From positions 186,001 through 250,000 of the forward strand of contig NZ_CAKLBX010000001.1 of assembly GCF_920987055.1 (NCBI RefSeq): a stretch of 64,000 bases of DNA. Reading direction: 5' to 3'. The notes under the pieces were generated by a model. The model did not search any database. It had not been told where the DNA came from and saw nothing but the letters and a program-made list of their open reading frames with translations. This DNA is from Novosphingobium sp. CECT 9465. GTDB lineage: Bacteria > Pseudomonadota > Alphaproteobacteria > Sphingomonadales > Sphingomonadaceae. Of this stretch, positions 8,945 to 18,610 are shown piece by piece (the first letter of the stretch is position 1; the number at the start of each line of letters is the position of its first letter). Both the position numbers and the translations under genes were made by a program.

Positions 8945-8983
8945 TTAATATGCATTAACCAATTTAATCGTGGATTGATTGCG

Positions 8984-9937
8984 TCAATTTTGTGGGCTGC
9001 TTGTCAGGGTCACAAACACATCTTCCAGGTCTGCTTCGCGGGTTGAAACGTCCACGATGGCATAGCCTTGGCCTTGCACTATCGACATCACCTCGCCCGC
9101 AGTCACGCGATCCTTGTCATATGTGATCTCGACCTGACGTTCGCCGGTGCGGACGCTTTTGGTGAACAGCTCATGCTGCAATGCAGCATTTATGTCGCGA
9201 TCGAGTGTCAGCACCACGATTTTTTCGCGGGCCATATCCACCATTTCGCGTGTCGGCTTGTTCGCAATCAGCTTGCCATGATTGATGATCGCGATCCGGT
9301 CGCACAATTCTTCGGCCTCTTCGAGGTAATGCGTGGTCAGGACCACGGTCACGCCCTCGCGGTTCATTTCGCCGACCAGTTCCCACAACTGCCGCCGCAA
9401 TTCCACATCGACGCCCGCCGTCGGCTCGTCCAGCACCAGCACCGGCGGGCGATGGACCATGGCCTTGGCAATCAGCAGCCGACGCTTCATTCCGCCGGAG
9501 AGGGACCGGGCATAGGCATCGGCCTTGTCCGCCAGATGGACGGCGCGCAGCAGTTCCATCGTCCGGCGCATGGCCTTGGGGACACCATACAGCCCCGCCT
9601 GGTTCTCCAGCACTTCGGCGGGTGTGAAGAACGGGTCGAAAACGATTTCTTGCGGCACGATGCCGATCGAGGCCTTGGCGTTGCGCACGTCGCGGTCAAT
9701 GTCGTGGCCCCAGATTTCGACCGAACCGGACGTTTTCGTAACCAGCCCGGCAAGCGTGTTGATCAAGGTCGATTTGCCCGCGCCGTTGGGTCCGAGCAGA
9801 CCGAAGATCTGTCCCTGCGGTACGTCGAAGCTGACCCCGTCCAAAGCCAGCTTCCCGGCAGATTTTCCGGTGGGGGCATAGCGTTTCACGAGATCGCGAA
9901 TACGGATGGCGGGGGCGTTTTCGGGCTGGGACTGCAT
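8984..9937 (-). CDS. ABC transporter ATP-binding protein (ABC-2 type, orphan)
   Basis: A 317-aa ATPase with Walker A GPNGAGKS (about residues 48-55), signature LSGGMKRR (about 145-152), Walker B VLVLDEP and the switch His in LTTHYLEEAEELCDR. The C-terminal extension with a degenerate ACT-like fold (YDKDRVTAGEVMSIVQ) is typical of ABC-2 drug or polysaccharide export ATPases. ATG 9937 is chosen over an upstream TTG at 9973. No permease gene is adjacent, so the membrane partner must lie elsewhere. It is divergent from the zinc-finger gene at 10009. Confidence 0.9.
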   Translation of the reverse strand: MQSQPENAPAIRIRDLVKRYAPTGKSAGKLALDGVSFDVPQGQIFGLLGPNGAGKSTLINTLAGLVTKTSGSVEIWGHDIDRDVRNAKASIGIVPQEIVFDPFFTPAEVLENQAGLYGVPKAMRRTMELLRAVHLADKADAYARSLSGGMKRRLLIAKAMVHRPPVLVLDEPTAGVDVELRRQLWELVGEMNREGVTVVLTTHYLEEAEELCDRIAIINHGKLIANKPTREMVDMAREKIVVLTLDRDINAALQHELFTKSVRTGERQVEITYDKDRVTAGEVMSIVQGQGYAIVDVSTREADLEDVFVTLTSSPQN

Positions 9938-10008
9938 GGAGCGGTGCCTGCCCGAACCCGGACCAAAACGCAATTGTCTGTGGCTACCGCATTTGCTAGC
10001 GCAGAGCC

Positions 10009-10209
10009 ATGCAACAGGCTCCTGAAACCGAGTTTTCCGATACCGCCCGCGTCAAGTGTGACGGTGCTTCCGATATTCGTGGCGGCATTGCGCTTGGGCA
10101 TCCGCGCGTCTGGCTTGAAATCGATGAGCGCGGCTATGTCGAATGCGGTTATTGCGACAAGCGCTTCGTGCTGAAGGGCGGTCCGGCGGACAGCGCGAAG
10201 GCCGCCTGA
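10009..10209 (+). CDS. Zinc-finger domain protein, NDUFS6-like (Zf-CHCC)
   Basis: A 66-aa protein with a C-x(n)-H-x(n)-CxxC zinc site ([27 protein letters not shown]). This is the small zinc-finger family related to the complex I accessory subunit NDUFS6, common in alphaproteobacteria. It is probably a small zinc protein associated with respiratory complex I, although no nuo genes are nearby. Confidence 0.85.
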   Translation: MQQAPETEFSDTARVKCDGASDIRGGIALGHPRVWLEIDERGYVECGYCDKRFVLKGGPADSAKAA

Positions 10210-10289
10210 AAAGCGGGCCTGCCTGAAGCGAGGTCGTCTGGCAAAACGCCGCATTGGCGTTTACGGGCAGAGCGCCTATATCGGGCGGA

Positions 10290-11714
10290 ATGACATTCAC
10301 CGATCCCCGCTCGCTGCTCTATCGTGCCGGTCTGCTCACCCCGGACGATGCGCAATGCCTCACGCGTGAGGCCCTGCAAAACTGCGATGACGGGGAACTG
10401 TACTTGCAGTTCATCGCATCCGAAAGTTTCGGGTTTGACGATGGGCGTTTGAAAACGGCCGATTATTCGCGCGATGCCGGGTTCGGCCTGCGCGGCGTTT
10501 CCGGCGAGATGACCGGCTTTGCTCACGCGAACGAGATTTCCGCTGCCGCAATCGCGCGCGCGGGCGAGACGCTGAAGTTGCTCGATCCGGCCAAGGGTCA
10601 GTCTGCTCCGCCGCCGCGAAACAACAATCGCCACCTCTATACCGATGCCTCGCCCCTGGACGCCGTGCCGTTCGAGGCCAAGGTCCGGCTGCTCGAAACC
10701 ATCGATGCGGCGGCGCGCGGGCGCGATTCGCGTGTTGCGCAGGTTTCTGCCTCGCTCTCGGCTTCGTGGTCGGTGGTGGAGATCGTGCGCGCCGATGGCT
10801 TTATCGGGCACGATGTGCGTCCGCTGGTGCGGCTCAACGTCTCGATCGTGGCCGAACAGGACGGACGGCGGGAAACCGGCACGTTCGGCATTGGCGGCCG
10901 CCGCCTCTATGACGATCTGTTCGCGCCGGCCACCTGGAACCGCGCGATTGACGAAGCGCTGGCACAGGCACTGGTGAACCTTGAATCGGTGGCTGCGCCT
11001 GCGGGCGAAATGACGGTATTGCTCGGCCCCGGCTGGCCCGGCGTGTTGTTGCATGAAGCGGTCGGGCACGGTCTCGAAGGCGATTTCAACCGCAAGGGCA
11101 CCAGCGCTTTTTCAGGGCGCGTCGGCCAGCGCGTGGCCGCGCCGGGCGTCACCGTCGTTGACGATGGCTCGATTGCCGGACGGCGCGGGTCGTTGTCGAT
11201 CGATGATGAAGGCACGCCGACGCAGGAAAATGTCCTGATCGAGGACGGCATTCTCAAGGGCTATATCCAGGACCGTCTCAATGCCCGGCTTATGGGTGTT
11301 GCGCCCACGGGCAACGGCAGGCGCGAATCCTATGCCCACGCCCCGATGCCGCGCATGACCAACACCTTCATGCGCGCTGGGAATGACGATCCTGCCGAAC
11401 TGCTTTCCCGCATGAAGAGCGGCATCTTCGCCAAATCGTTCGGGGGCGGGCAGGTTGATATCACCAGCGGCAAGTTCGTTTTCTCCTGCACCGAAGCCTA
11501 CCTTGTCGAAAACGGCAGGCTGGGCGCGCCGATCAAGGGCGCAACGCTGATTGGCGATGGCCCGACCGTGCTGACGCGCGTGACCGGCATCGGTAATGAT
11601 CTTGCGCTCGACGAAGGCGTCGGAGTGTGCGGCAAGGGCGGTCAGAGCCTGCCTGCTGGTGTCGGCCAGCCGACCCTGCTGGTGGAAGGACTGACCGTGG
11701 GCGGGACCGGCTGA
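10290..11714 (+). CDS. tldD: Metalloprotease TldD
   Basis: A 474-aa member of the TldD/PmbA (U62) family. It carries the metal-binding motif HEAVGHGLEGD at about residues 255-265, embedded in LGPGWPGVLLHEAVGH, and later FAKSFGGGQVDITSG and FSCTEAYLVENG. TldD pairs with TldE (PmbA) to cleave unfolded peptides and mature microcin/ribosomal peptide precursors. ATG 10290 is chosen because the conserved N-terminus begins there; ATG 10254 adds residues without family support. No tldE is in the window. Confidence 0.94.
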   Translation: MTFTDPRSLLYRAGLLTPDDAQCLTREALQNCDDGELYLQFIASESFGFDDGRLKTADYSRDAGFGLRGVSGEMTGFAHANEISAAAIARAGETLKLLDPAKGQSAPPPRNNNRHLYTDASPLDAVPFEAKVRLLETIDAAARGRDSRVAQVSASLSASWSVVEIVRADGFIGHDVRPLVRLNVSIVAEQDGRRETGTFGIGGRRLYDDLFAPATWNRAIDEALAQALVNLESVAAPAGEMTVLLGPGWPGVLLHEAVGHGLEGDFNRKGTSAFSGRVGQRVAAPGVTVVDDGSIAGRRGSLSIDDEGTPTQENVLIEDGILKGYIQDRLNARLMGVAPTGNGRRESYAHAPMPRMTNTFMRAGNDDPAELLSRMKSGIFAKSFGGGQVDITSGKFVFSCTEAYLVENGRLGAPIKGATLIGDGPTVLTRVTGIGNDLALDEGVGVCGKGGQSLPAGVGQPTLLVEGLTVGGTG

Positions 11715-11779
11715 TTTCAGGCGGCATTCAGATGAATGGGGGTATTCTACGCGAACCGATTCGAAAGGAAGTGCCAGCC

Positions 11780-12205
11780 ATGAAGACTGTTGCCGCCAGA
11801 ATTGCCACGGCGCTCGCTGCCGGTTCGCTGCTTCTTGCCGGTGCGGCCGCCGATGCCAAGCCGCGTCTCACGCCCGAACAGGAACTCGCCAAGGCGCTTG
11901 AAGGCCGCGTGGCCGGAAAGCCGGAAAGCTGTCTCTATCTGCCGCGGGTCACCAACACCCGCATTTATGACAAGACCGCCATCGTTTACGACACGGGCAA
12001 AACGCTCTGGGTGAACCGCCCTGAATCAGGTGCCGGGAGTCTCGACGACAATGACATCATGGTCACGACGCCCTTTGGATCGCAACTGTGCAACGTCGAT
12101 ATCGTGCGGATGATCGATCGCACTGCCGGGTTCTGGCGCGGCTCGGTCGGCCTGGGGCAGTTCGTGCCCTATACCAAGGTGAAGGCCGAAGCCGAAAAGG
12201 GCTGA
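11780..12205 (+). CDS. Exported hypothetical protein with two conserved-looking cysteines
   Basis: A 141-aa protein with a Sec signal peptide (cleavage near AAADA-KPRL, about residue 26). The mature domain has two cysteines (ESCLYLP, SQLCNVD), likely a periplasmic disulfide. ATG 11780 follows AAGGAAG. It may be co-transcribed with tldD, 65 bp upstream. I recognise no named family. Confidence 0.75.
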   Translation: MKTVAARIATALAAGSLLLAGAAADAKPRLTPEQELAKALEGRVAGKPESCLYLPRVTNTRIYDKTAIVYDTGKTLWVNRPESGAGSLDDNDIMVTTPFGSQLCNVDIVRMIDRTAGFWRGSVGLGQFVPYTKVKAEAEKG

Positions 12206-12249
12206 TACGGCAGTAGCGCACCCCGCATTGGAACCGTAAGGCTGCGGGC

Positions 12250-12762
12250 ATGACGCTTCGCCTTGCCGTGCCTGCTGACGCTCCCGCCATTGCCGATCTC
12301 GGCCGTCGTGCCTTCGTGGCGAAGTTCGGCCATCTCTACAGTGCCGCAAACCTCGCCCGATTTCTCGACGAATCGCACGGCTTGGCCAAAGTGGACAAGG
12401 AACTGGCCGACGCTGCCATGATGGTTGCGGTGATCGAGCAGGACGGCAGGCTGGCCTCGTTCTGCAAGATCATCCGCGCCAGCAGCCTCCCCCGCCACAC
12501 GGCCGCTCAGGCCCCGATGGAACTCAAGCAGCTTTATACCGATCCCGATCTGATCGGACGCGGGGCAGGCGCCCGCCTGATGGACTGGGCGCTGGCGCAG
12601 GCGCGTGATTGGGGTGCGGACGAGATGCAATTGTCGGTCTATGCCGATAACCCGCAAGCGCAGGCGTTCTACCGCAAGTTCGGGCTGGAAAAGGTGGCCG
12701 ACATCGAATTCTGGGTGGGCGATCACTGCGATCCCGAATTCATGTTCGCGCGGACGATTTAG
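12250..12762 (+). CDS. GNAT family N-acetyltransferase
   Basis: A 170-aa acetyltransferase with the acetyl-CoA-binding loop in [22 protein letters not shown] (about residues 93-115) and the C-terminal strand-helix [18 protein letters not shown]. The acceptor is unknown. It lies 44 bp after the exported protein gene and 41 bp before ispG in the same direction. Confidence 0.85.
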   Translation: MTLRLAVPADAPAIADLGRRAFVAKFGHLYSAANLARFLDESHGLAKVDKELADAAMMVAVIEQDGRLASFCKIIRASSLPRHTAAQAPMELKQLYTDPDLIGRGAGARLMDWALAQARDWGADEMQLSVYADNPQAQAFYRKFGLEKVADIEFWVGDHCDPEFMFARTI

Positions 12763-12803
12763 ACGCCTTTCAGTCGTCACGGCTTGTCTCTATAGGAGGG
12801 GCT

Positions 12804-13940
12804 ATGTCCTCCATCCGTCCATGGCGCGATATCGCGCGTCGCAAGAGCCGCCAGATCATGGTTGGCGCGGTTCCCGTTGGCGGCGATGCGCCGATCACCG
12901 TCCAGACCATGACCAACACGCCAACGTCGGATGCGGTCGCCACGATCGACCAGATCCGCCGGTGCGAGGATGCGGGCGCTGACCTGATCCGCGTGTCCTG
13001 CCCCGATGTGGAAAGCACCGCCGCGTTCAGGAAGATCGCCAGGGCGGCGCGCGTGCCGCTGATCGCGGATATCCATTTCCATTACCAGCGCGCGCTTGAA
13101 GCTGCCGATGCAGGCGCGGCCTGCCTGCGCATCAATCCCGGCAATATCGGCAGCAGCGCGCGCGTGGCCGAAGTGGTCCGCGCGGCCAAGGCCAACGGCT
13201 GCGCGATCCGCATCGGCGTGAACGCTGGCAGCCTTGAGAAGGACCTGCTCGAAAAATACGGGGAGCCATGCCCCGAAGCGCTGGTGGAATCCGCGCTCGA
13301 TCACATCAAGCTGCTGCAGGACCACGATTTCCACGAATACAAGGTGGCGGTGAAGGCTTCCGACGTGTTTCTGGCGGTTGCGGCCTACATGGGTCTTGCC
13401 GACGCGGTCGATTGTCCGCTGCACTTGGGCATTACCGAAGCGGGCGGCCTGATCGGCGGAACAGTGAAATCCTCCATCGGCATCGGAAACCTGCTGTGGG
13501 CGGGGATCGGCGATACCGTTCGCGTCTCGCTTTCGGCAGAGCCGGAAGAAGAAGTGCGCGTCGGCTTCGAAATCCTCAAGTCGCTGGGCTTGCGTACGCG
13601 GGGCGTCCGCGTCGTCTCGTGTCCCAGTTGCGCGCGTCAGGGCTTTGACGTGATTCGCACGGTCGAGGCACTCGAAAAGCGCCTGTCGCACATCAAGACC
13701 CCGCTTTCGCTGTCGGTTCTCGGCTGCGTCGTCAACGGACCCGGCGAAGCGCGCGAGACCGACATCGGCCTGACCGGCGGCGGCAATGGCAAGCACATGG
13801 TGTACCTGTCAGGCGTAACCGACCACACCGTGCAGTCCGAAGACATGCTCGAACACATCGTGGCTCTGGTCGAAGCCAAGGCGGCGGAGCTTGAAAGCGA
13901 CACGACCGATGTGGGCAATGTGACCGAGGCGGCGGAGTAA
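12804..13940 (+). CDS. ispG: 4-hydroxy-3-methylbut-2-enyl-diphosphate synthase IspG (GcpE)
   Basis: A 378-aa iron-sulfur enzyme of the MEP isoprenoid pathway that converts MEcPP to HMBPP. The N-terminal barrel begins [20 protein letters not shown]. The Fe-S ligands appear as SCPSCARQG (about residue 272) and [10 protein letters not shown] (about 307). Its length fits the short bacterial form. An AGGAGGGG ribosome-binding site directly precedes ATG 12804, suggesting strong translation. Confidence 0.96.
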   Translation: MSSIRPWRDIARRKSRQIMVGAVPVGGDAPITVQTMTNTPTSDAVATIDQIRRCEDAGADLIRVSCPDVESTAAFRKIARAARVPLIADIHFHYQRALEAADAGAACLRINPGNIGSSARVAEVVRAAKANGCAIRIGVNAGSLEKDLLEKYGEPCPEALVESALDHIKLLQDHDFHEYKVAVKASDVFLAVAAYMGLADAVDCPLHLGITEAGGLIGGTVKSSIGIGNLLWAGIGDTVRVSLSAEPEEEVRVGFEILKSLGLRTRGVRVVSCPSCARQGFDVIRTVEALEKRLSHIKTPLSLSVLGCVVNGPGEARETDIGLTGGGNGKHMVYLSGVTDHTVQSEDMLEHIVALVEAKAAELESDTTDVGNVTEAAE

Positions 13941-13980
13941 GGCTCTGGCTTGTCCAATGGAATCTTGGTAACCTTGCGCT

Positions 13981-14244
13981 ATGGGCAAGCTTGAGAAACT
14001 CTCCGTCGAAATTCCCGCTGAATTGCTTGATTGTGCGAAGAGTGCTGTCGCCGGAGGCGAATTTGCATCGGTCGAACAGGTGATTGACGCTGCGCTGCGC
14101 AGCTGGATGATTAAACGTGATGTTGAACTGGCCAGAATTCGCGGGTTGCTTGAAGAAGGCATCGCCAGCGGTTTTGAGCCTTGGGACGGGGTTGAAGGGA
14201 TCATTGCTGAAGGAAGGCGGGGGCTGGCTGAGCGCAAGGCGTGA
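13981..14244 (+). CDS. ParD-type antitoxin
   Basis: An 87-aa protein with an N-terminal ribbon-helix-helix-like part (KLSVEIPAELLDCAKSAVAG) and an acidic/basic C-terminal helix (RGLLEEGIASGFEPW) that would wrap the toxin. The length and its position before an overlapping ParE gene fit a type II antitoxin, which neutralises the toxin and represses its own operon. The second antitoxin at 24118-24369 shares the RG(L/M)(L/I)EEG(I/V)ASG segment. Confidence 0.85.
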   Translation: MGKLEKLSVEIPAELLDCAKSAVAGGEFASVEQVIDAALRSWMIKRDVELARIRGLLEEGIASGFEPWDGVEGIIAEGRRGLAERKA

Positions 14245-14543
14245 CCTTCCGCATCGAGCGCGCCCTCAAGGTACGGCAGGATCTGCTGGAAATCTGGCAG
14301 GGCGTTGCGATCCACGACCCTGAGGCCGCCAATCGACAACTGAGCCGGATCGAAGACGCTATAGCTGCGCTGGCCGACTTTCCTCATATCGGTGCTCCAA
14401 AGGAAGACGTTCTTGCTGGGTCAAGAACGATCCTCAAGTCACCGCATCTGGTGTTCTACCGCGTGTTTGAGGCCGAACGGCTTGTGCAGATACTCAGAGT
14501 TTTGGACGGTCGCCGCGATATGAAAGCATTGTTTTTGGAATGA
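14241..14543 (+). CDS. RelE/ParE-superfamily toxin
   Basis: A 100-aa protein with the ParE pattern: an N-terminal helix pair (ALKVRQDLLEIWQGVAIHDPEAA), central FPHIGAPKEDVLAGSRTIL and C-terminal strand LVFYRVFEAERLVQILRVLDGRRD. The GTG start overlaps the antitoxin stop by 4 nt (GTGA), indicating translational coupling. ParE proteins typically poison gyrase. Its own stop overlaps the ATG of the following acetyltransferase gene (ATGA). Confidence 0.87.
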   Translation: MTFRIERALKVRQDLLEIWQGVAIHDPEAANRQLSRIEDAIAALADFPHIGAPKEDVLAGSRTILKSPHLVFYRVFEAERLVQILRVLDGRRDMKALFLE

Positions 14544-15034
14544 CCCTCACCATCCGCCCCGCTGTTGCCGATGACGTGCCCCTGATCGCCAGCCTGATCC
14601 GCGCTCTGGCCGAGTACGAAAAGCTGGCTCACGAGGTTCGCTTCGATGAAGCGGTGCTGGGTGAAAAGTTGTTCGGTCCGCGGCCCTATGCCGAAGTCGT
14701 GATTGGCGAGATCGACGGTTTGCCCCAAGGGTTCGCCTTGTTCTTCCACAATTTCTCGACGTTCGAAGGCAAGCCGGGGATCTATCTCGAAGACCTGTTC
14801 GTGCAGCCGCAAGCGCGCGGCAGCGGGTTGGGCAAGGCGCTGCTGGCGCATCTGGCCGCCTTGGCGGTGGAGCGCGATTGCGCGCGGCTGGAATGGTCGG
14901 TGCTCGATTGGAACACACCTTCTATCGGATTTTACAAGTCGCTGGGCGCAAGGGCGATGGACGAATGGACGGTTATGCGCCTCGATGGCGCCGCGCTGGC
15001 TCAACTGGCTGGAAATCGCCTGGAAAATGCGTAG
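14540..15034 (+). CDS. GNAT acetyltransferase, diamine/thialysine acetyltransferase-like
   Basis: A 164-aa protein resembling the spermidine/spermine (thialysine) acetyltransferase branch: LIRALAEYEKL at the N-terminus, FFHNFSTFEGKPGIYLEDLF in the core and an acetyl-CoA loop QPQARGSGLGKALL. The start ATG overlaps the toxin stop codon by 4 nt, so it is translated with the toxin-antitoxin pair. The likely substrate is a polyamine or related amine, by family. Chance operon fusion or a third component of the module are both possible. Confidence 0.88.
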   Translation: MTLTIRPAVADDVPLIASLIRALAEYEKLAHEVRFDEAVLGEKLFGPRPYAEVVIGEIDGLPQGFALFFHNFSTFEGKPGIYLEDLFVQPQARGSGLGKALLAHLAALAVERDCARLEWSVLDWNTPSIGFYKSLGARAMDEWTVMRLDGAALAQLAGNRLENA

Positions 15035-15083
15035 AATAGCCTTGTTCACGCTGGATAAGGGCGGGGCGTGATAGGGACTAGGC

Positions 15084-15707
15084 ATGAGCATCGTGGTTGA
15101 CAGACGAAAGGTTCTGGCAGGCGTTGTGGCAAGCGCCGCGGCCGCGGTGTTCCCTCCGCGCGTGGCCGCTGCAACGTATTACCCCAACGATCAGCACCGC
15201 CGCGTTCTGGAACTGGCGAAGGAACAGGTCGAACGGCACCGCGCCTCGCTGTGGCGGACTGATATCGTTGCCATTGCCGATTTCGCGATGCCGTCGTCCC
15301 TGCCGCGTTTCCATTTCGCCAATCTTGACCGGGGTGAAGTGCGCTCGTTCCTTGTCTCGCACGGGCGCGGGTCCGATCCCGAACATGACGGCTTTCTCAA
15401 GACTTTCTCGAACGAAGTCGGCAGCCTTGCCACCTCGCGCGGGGCCTATCTCACCAACGAATGGTACAAGGGCAAGTACGGCACCTCGATCCGCCTCACC
15501 GGCCTTTCGCCCGAAAACTCCAACGTGCTGGACCGCGCCATCGTGCTGCATCCGGCAAAGTACGCCAACCCGGACATGCTGGACCGCTTCGGCAAGCTGG
15601 GCCGCTCGGACGGTTGTTTTGCGATGAGCGAGGCCGATTTCAACGAGGCGCTGTGGCACTTGTCCGGCGGTCGCCTGATCTACGCCGACAGGCTGGGTCT
15701 CGGTTAA
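15084..15707 (+). CDS. Exported murein L,D-transpeptidase catalytic-domain protein
   Basis: A 207-aa protein with an N-terminal twin-arginine-like signal (DRRKVLAGVVASAAAAV). The catalytic region contains SHGRGSDPEHDGFLKTFSNE and ends in GRSDGCFAMSE, where Cys is the expected nucleophile of this YkuD-related family. It is probably periplasmic and acts on peptidoglycan cross-links or lipoprotein anchoring. It converges on a second, larger L,D-transpeptidase at 15923-17272. Confidence 0.83.
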   Translation: MSIVVDRRKVLAGVVASAAAAVFPPRVAAATYYPNDQHRRVLELAKEQVERHRASLWRTDIVAIADFAMPSSLPRFHFANLDRGEVRSFLVSHGRGSDPEHDGFLKTFSNEVGSLATSRGAYLTNEWYKGKYGTSIRLTGLSPENSNVLDRAIVLHPAKYANPDMLDRFGKLGRSDGCFAMSEADFNEALWHLSGGRLIYADRLGLG

Positions 15708-15739
15708 CAGGGCCTCGGTTAATCGGGCTTCGGTTATAG

Positions 15740-15761
15740 GGGACGGGGTTGGCGCCGTCCC
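15740..15761. terminator. Hairpin between convergent L,D-transpeptidase genes
   Basis: A perfect 7-bp stem (GGGACGG with CCGTCCC) with an 8-nt loop, 33 bp after the rightward stop. There is no clear T-tract, so termination is inferred. Three near-repeats of CTCGGTTA precede it at 15698-15735. Confidence 0.45.
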
Positions 15762-15922
15762 TTGGTACGACTCGTCAGGTGGAAGCGCCTGCACCTGTCG
15801 CATGCGTAAGCGTGAAGCACGAGGCCACTTGTCCGCGCGGCCTCGATTGCGTCTTCACGGCTCACATAGCGCAGCTTGCGCTGGCAGACACTCAGCCGGG
15901 TTTTCACGCGATCCCCACGCGA

Positions 15923-17272
15923 TTACAGCGGATTGTCGAGCTTGATGACTTCCTCGGTGCTCTTGCGTTGCGTGGTGTGCAACTGGCGCGGTTGCGCAAA
16001 GCTGGCGAGCACCGGGGCATCGCGGTTGTAGATGTCCGGGAAGGACCGCAACATGCCAGTCACGTCGCGCGCCACGGTGAAATAGGTGAGATAGACCGGG
16101 ACGGTGCGGGTCATCGGCACTTTCGTGTAAATCTTGGACGTGTGCGCGGCATAGGCGTCGTCCGGCGTCATTCCGGCACCAAGGATAGCCATGGTCATGG
16201 CCAGTTCAATGGCACCTTCAACACGCACGCAGCCATGGCTAAGTGCGCGCGAAGGCAGGTTGAAGGCTGCCTTGCTCGGCGTATCATGCAGGAAGATCGC
16301 ATGCTCGTTCGGCATGTCGAGCTTCATCCGCCCCAGCGAATTGTTGTCGCCCGGCTGCTGGACGACATAGATCGTGCCGTCGGCAGCTTTGGTAACCTTG
16401 TAGCCTTCGCGCGCGGCTTGCTTGGGGTTGCCAACCAGTCGGGCGCCAAGGCCTTCGCCGACCACGATTGATTGCGGCACCGTCCACGTCGGGTTGAAGA
16501 TCACGCCTTCCACAGTCTCGGCCAGTTGCGGCGTTGCCGTGCGGCCGGGTTTTCCGACCACGACCTTGTAGGTTTTGATAACCTTGTTGCGCACGGTGAT
16601 CCGCAGCATCTGTTCGGGCACGTTGGCAAGCAGGTACGGCGATCCGAGATCGCGCGCCAGCCAGCGCCAGCGGTCCATGTTGGCGCGGATCAGGGAGGCC
16701 TGCTTGGGCGTCTGCGCCTTGGGCAGGGCGGCCTTCAGTGCGGCATAATCGGGAACGGTGGGGGCAAGCGCCATCAACGCGCCCTTCACGTCGCGGCGCA
16801 CCAGAGCATCGGCCAGGATCAGCGAGGTAGGATTCACGTCCTGATCGGGATCGACCGCGAACCATTGCACACGAGCGGTCATCGGTGTGCGCCCGTCGCG
16901 CAGGTCTTCGGCAAGCCAGGTGAACAGGCGCGTGGCGGTCTCGTCCAGTTCCGGGCCTTCGCCTTGCATGATCGCGGCGAACAACGCCTCTGGCTGGTAA
17001 TCCCTGGGAAACAGGCCCTCGGCTCCGATGCCCTTGATCGTGGCGAGCAGGCTTTGCGCATCGGCCTGCGACCAGTGGGGCGTGGGCAGCGGCGCCTGCG
17101 GCGTGGCAACCGTGGGCGCGGCAACGGGGGCGGGCATGGCCTGTTTTGTCAGGTCAACCGGGCCGGTACTGGCAGCGGACTGCGCCAGCACAGGTTGTGC
17201 CGCAAGCGTCAGGCATACCATCGCCACGCCCAACTTGCCGGGAAGGCCGGTCCTGTCGATCACACGCTTCAC
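15923..17272 (-). CDS. L,D-transpeptidase, YcbB/LdtD-like
   Basis: A 449-aa exported protein. A signal peptide (LGVAMVCLTLAAQPVLAQ) is followed by a scaffold region and a YkuD catalytic domain with the nucleophile motif SHGCVRVE (about residue 345) and upstream HDTPSKAAF. YcbB-type enzymes form 3-3 cross-links in peptidoglycan. The start chosen is GTG 17272, with AGGG about 8 nt upstream. The open frame extends much further upstream without protein-like sequence, so the longer version is rejected. Confidence 0.9.
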   Translation of the reverse strand: MKRVIDRTGLPGKLGVAMVCLTLAAQPVLAQSAASTGPVDLTKQAMPAPVAAPTVATPQAPLPTPHWSQADAQSLLATIKGIGAEGLFPRDYQPEALFAAIMQGEGPELDETATRLFTWLAEDLRDGRTPMTARVQWFAVDPDQDVNPTSLILADALVRRDVKGALMALAPTVPDYAALKAALPKAQTPKQASLIRANMDRWRWLARDLGSPYLLANVPEQMLRITVRNKVIKTYKVVVGKPGRTATPQLAETVEGVIFNPTWTVPQSIVVGEGLGARLVGNPKQAAREGYKVTKAADGTIYVVQQPGDNNSLGRMKLDMPNEHAIFLHDTPSKAAFNLPSRALSHGCVRVEGAIELAMTMAILGAGMTPDDAYAAHTSKIYTKVPMTRTVPVYLTYFTVARDVTGMLRSFPDIYNRDAPVLASFAQPRQLHTTQRKSTEEVIKLDNPL

Positions 17273-17485
17273 GTTTGCATCCCTGTATTCCACGCACCGG
17301 CATTTCGCCCGTGCAAATCGTCCTGCCGTCACCACGTCCTGCCCCAAGCCCTGAAATCTATCAAGCATTGCCATCGATCGGGCATCGCGCCTGACTGCAC
17401 GCTTAATCGGGCGGGGTGCCTCATCGGTAACGAACGAGGGACAAGGCGGTTTCGGACTTGCGCCAACTTCCCTATGCCGCCCGCC

Positions 17486-18379
17486 ATGAACCACAATCGT
17501 ACGCCATTCATGCCAATCGTTGCGGCGCTGCTGGGGCTGGGGCTGTTCTCGATCATGGACGGGGTGATGAAGGCAGCCTCGATCCTGGCAGGAGCCTATG
17601 CCGCCATGTTCTGGCGCGGTCTTGCAGGCTCGGCGATGATGCTTCCGCTGTGGCTCCGCCGGGGCAATGGCTGGCCCCCGCGCGCGACGATGCGCGTTCA
17701 TGTCCTGCGCGGCATCGTTGCCGTCAGCATGGCCACGCTGTTCTTCTACGGGATCGTTCGCACCCCGCTGGCCGAAGGCATTGCGCTGTCGTTCATCGCG
17801 CCCTTGATCGCGCTTTATCTGGCGGGGATCATGCTGGGCGAGAAGATCCAGTCGGCGGCGGTCGGCGGATCGGTGCTGGCCCTGCTGGGCGTGGCGGTCA
17901 TCGGCTGGGGCAAGTTCGATGGCCCGTCCGATCCCGAGGCGGTGAAAGGGCTGATTGCCATCTTGGTCTCGGCGATTCTCTACGCCTGGAACCTTGTGCT
18001 GCAGCGCCAGCAGGCGCAGATCGCCGGGCCTGAGGAAGTCGCCTTTTTCCAATCGCTGGTGGGGTTCTTGTTTCTTGGCGTCGGTGCGTGGTGGCTGGCC
18101 CCCTGGCCGAGCGCGACGGCCTGGGGGCTGATCGTGATATCGGCGGCGCTCTCCACCGGATCGCTGATGCTGCTGAGCTGGGCCTATTCCCGCGCGGAGG
18201 CGCAAGTGCTGGTCCCGCTGGAGTACACGGCCTTCATCTGGGCTGCCATCGTGGGCTGGATCGCCTTTGCCGAACCGGTCACCCTGCCCACATTGGGTGG
18301 AGTCGTGCTGATCGTGGCGGGATGCCTGTATGCAACGTGGCGCAACCCTGATCCGCCTCGCCCCGAAATGCCCAATTGA
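17486..18379 (+). CDS. DMT-superfamily EamA transporter
   Basis: A 297-aa membrane protein with about ten hydrophobic helices in two EamA repeats (FSIMDGVMKAASI through YLAGIMLGEKI; AILVSAILYAWNLVLQR through LPTLGGVVLIVAGC). The family exports metabolites or takes up amines; substrate is unknown. ATG 17474 is an alternative start four codons upstream. It is divergent from the L,D-transpeptidase gene. Confidence 0.88.
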   Translation: MNHNRTPFMPIVAALLGLGLFSIMDGVMKAASILAGAYAAMFWRGLAGSAMMLPLWLRRGNGWPPRATMRVHVLRGIVAVSMATLFFYGIVRTPLAEGIALSFIAPLIALYLAGIMLGEKIQSAAVGGSVLALLGVAVIGWGKFDGPSDPEAVKGLIAILVSAILYAWNLVLQRQQAQIAGPEEVAFFQSLVGFLFLGVGAWWLAPWPSATAWGLIVISAALSTGSLMLLSWAYSRAEAQVLVPLEYTAFIWAAIVGWIAFAEPVTLPTLGGVVLIVAGCLYATWRNPDPPRPEMPN

Positions 18380-18610
18380 GCCTGTCGCACGGCGAATTGC
18401 GCGCGTTTTTGCAAATGCAAATCAATAAGGGAAATTTTGTGCGACTGCGGCATGGATTGGTGCGCCCCCGCCCTTGACGGGGGGCCGGTTTACGCGCATC
18501 GCGCTCTCGCTTTCAGGCCGTAATCCGCCACGCCGCGTGGGTTTTCCTATCGCGAATTCCTGCGTGGCATTTGTGCAAATCGGCCGCGACAGGAGGGAAG
18601 ACGCACAGCC

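Noticed and set aside
8944..8960. TTAA-N6-TTAACC as a CtrA site
   Set aside because: The spacing is 6 instead of 7 and it lies between the 3' ends of convergent genes, not at a promoter.
15923..18205. Possible 760-aa leftward protein including the L,D-transpeptidase
   Set aside because: Only the part downstream of 17272 resembles protein; the upstream part is antisense to the EamA transporter gene.
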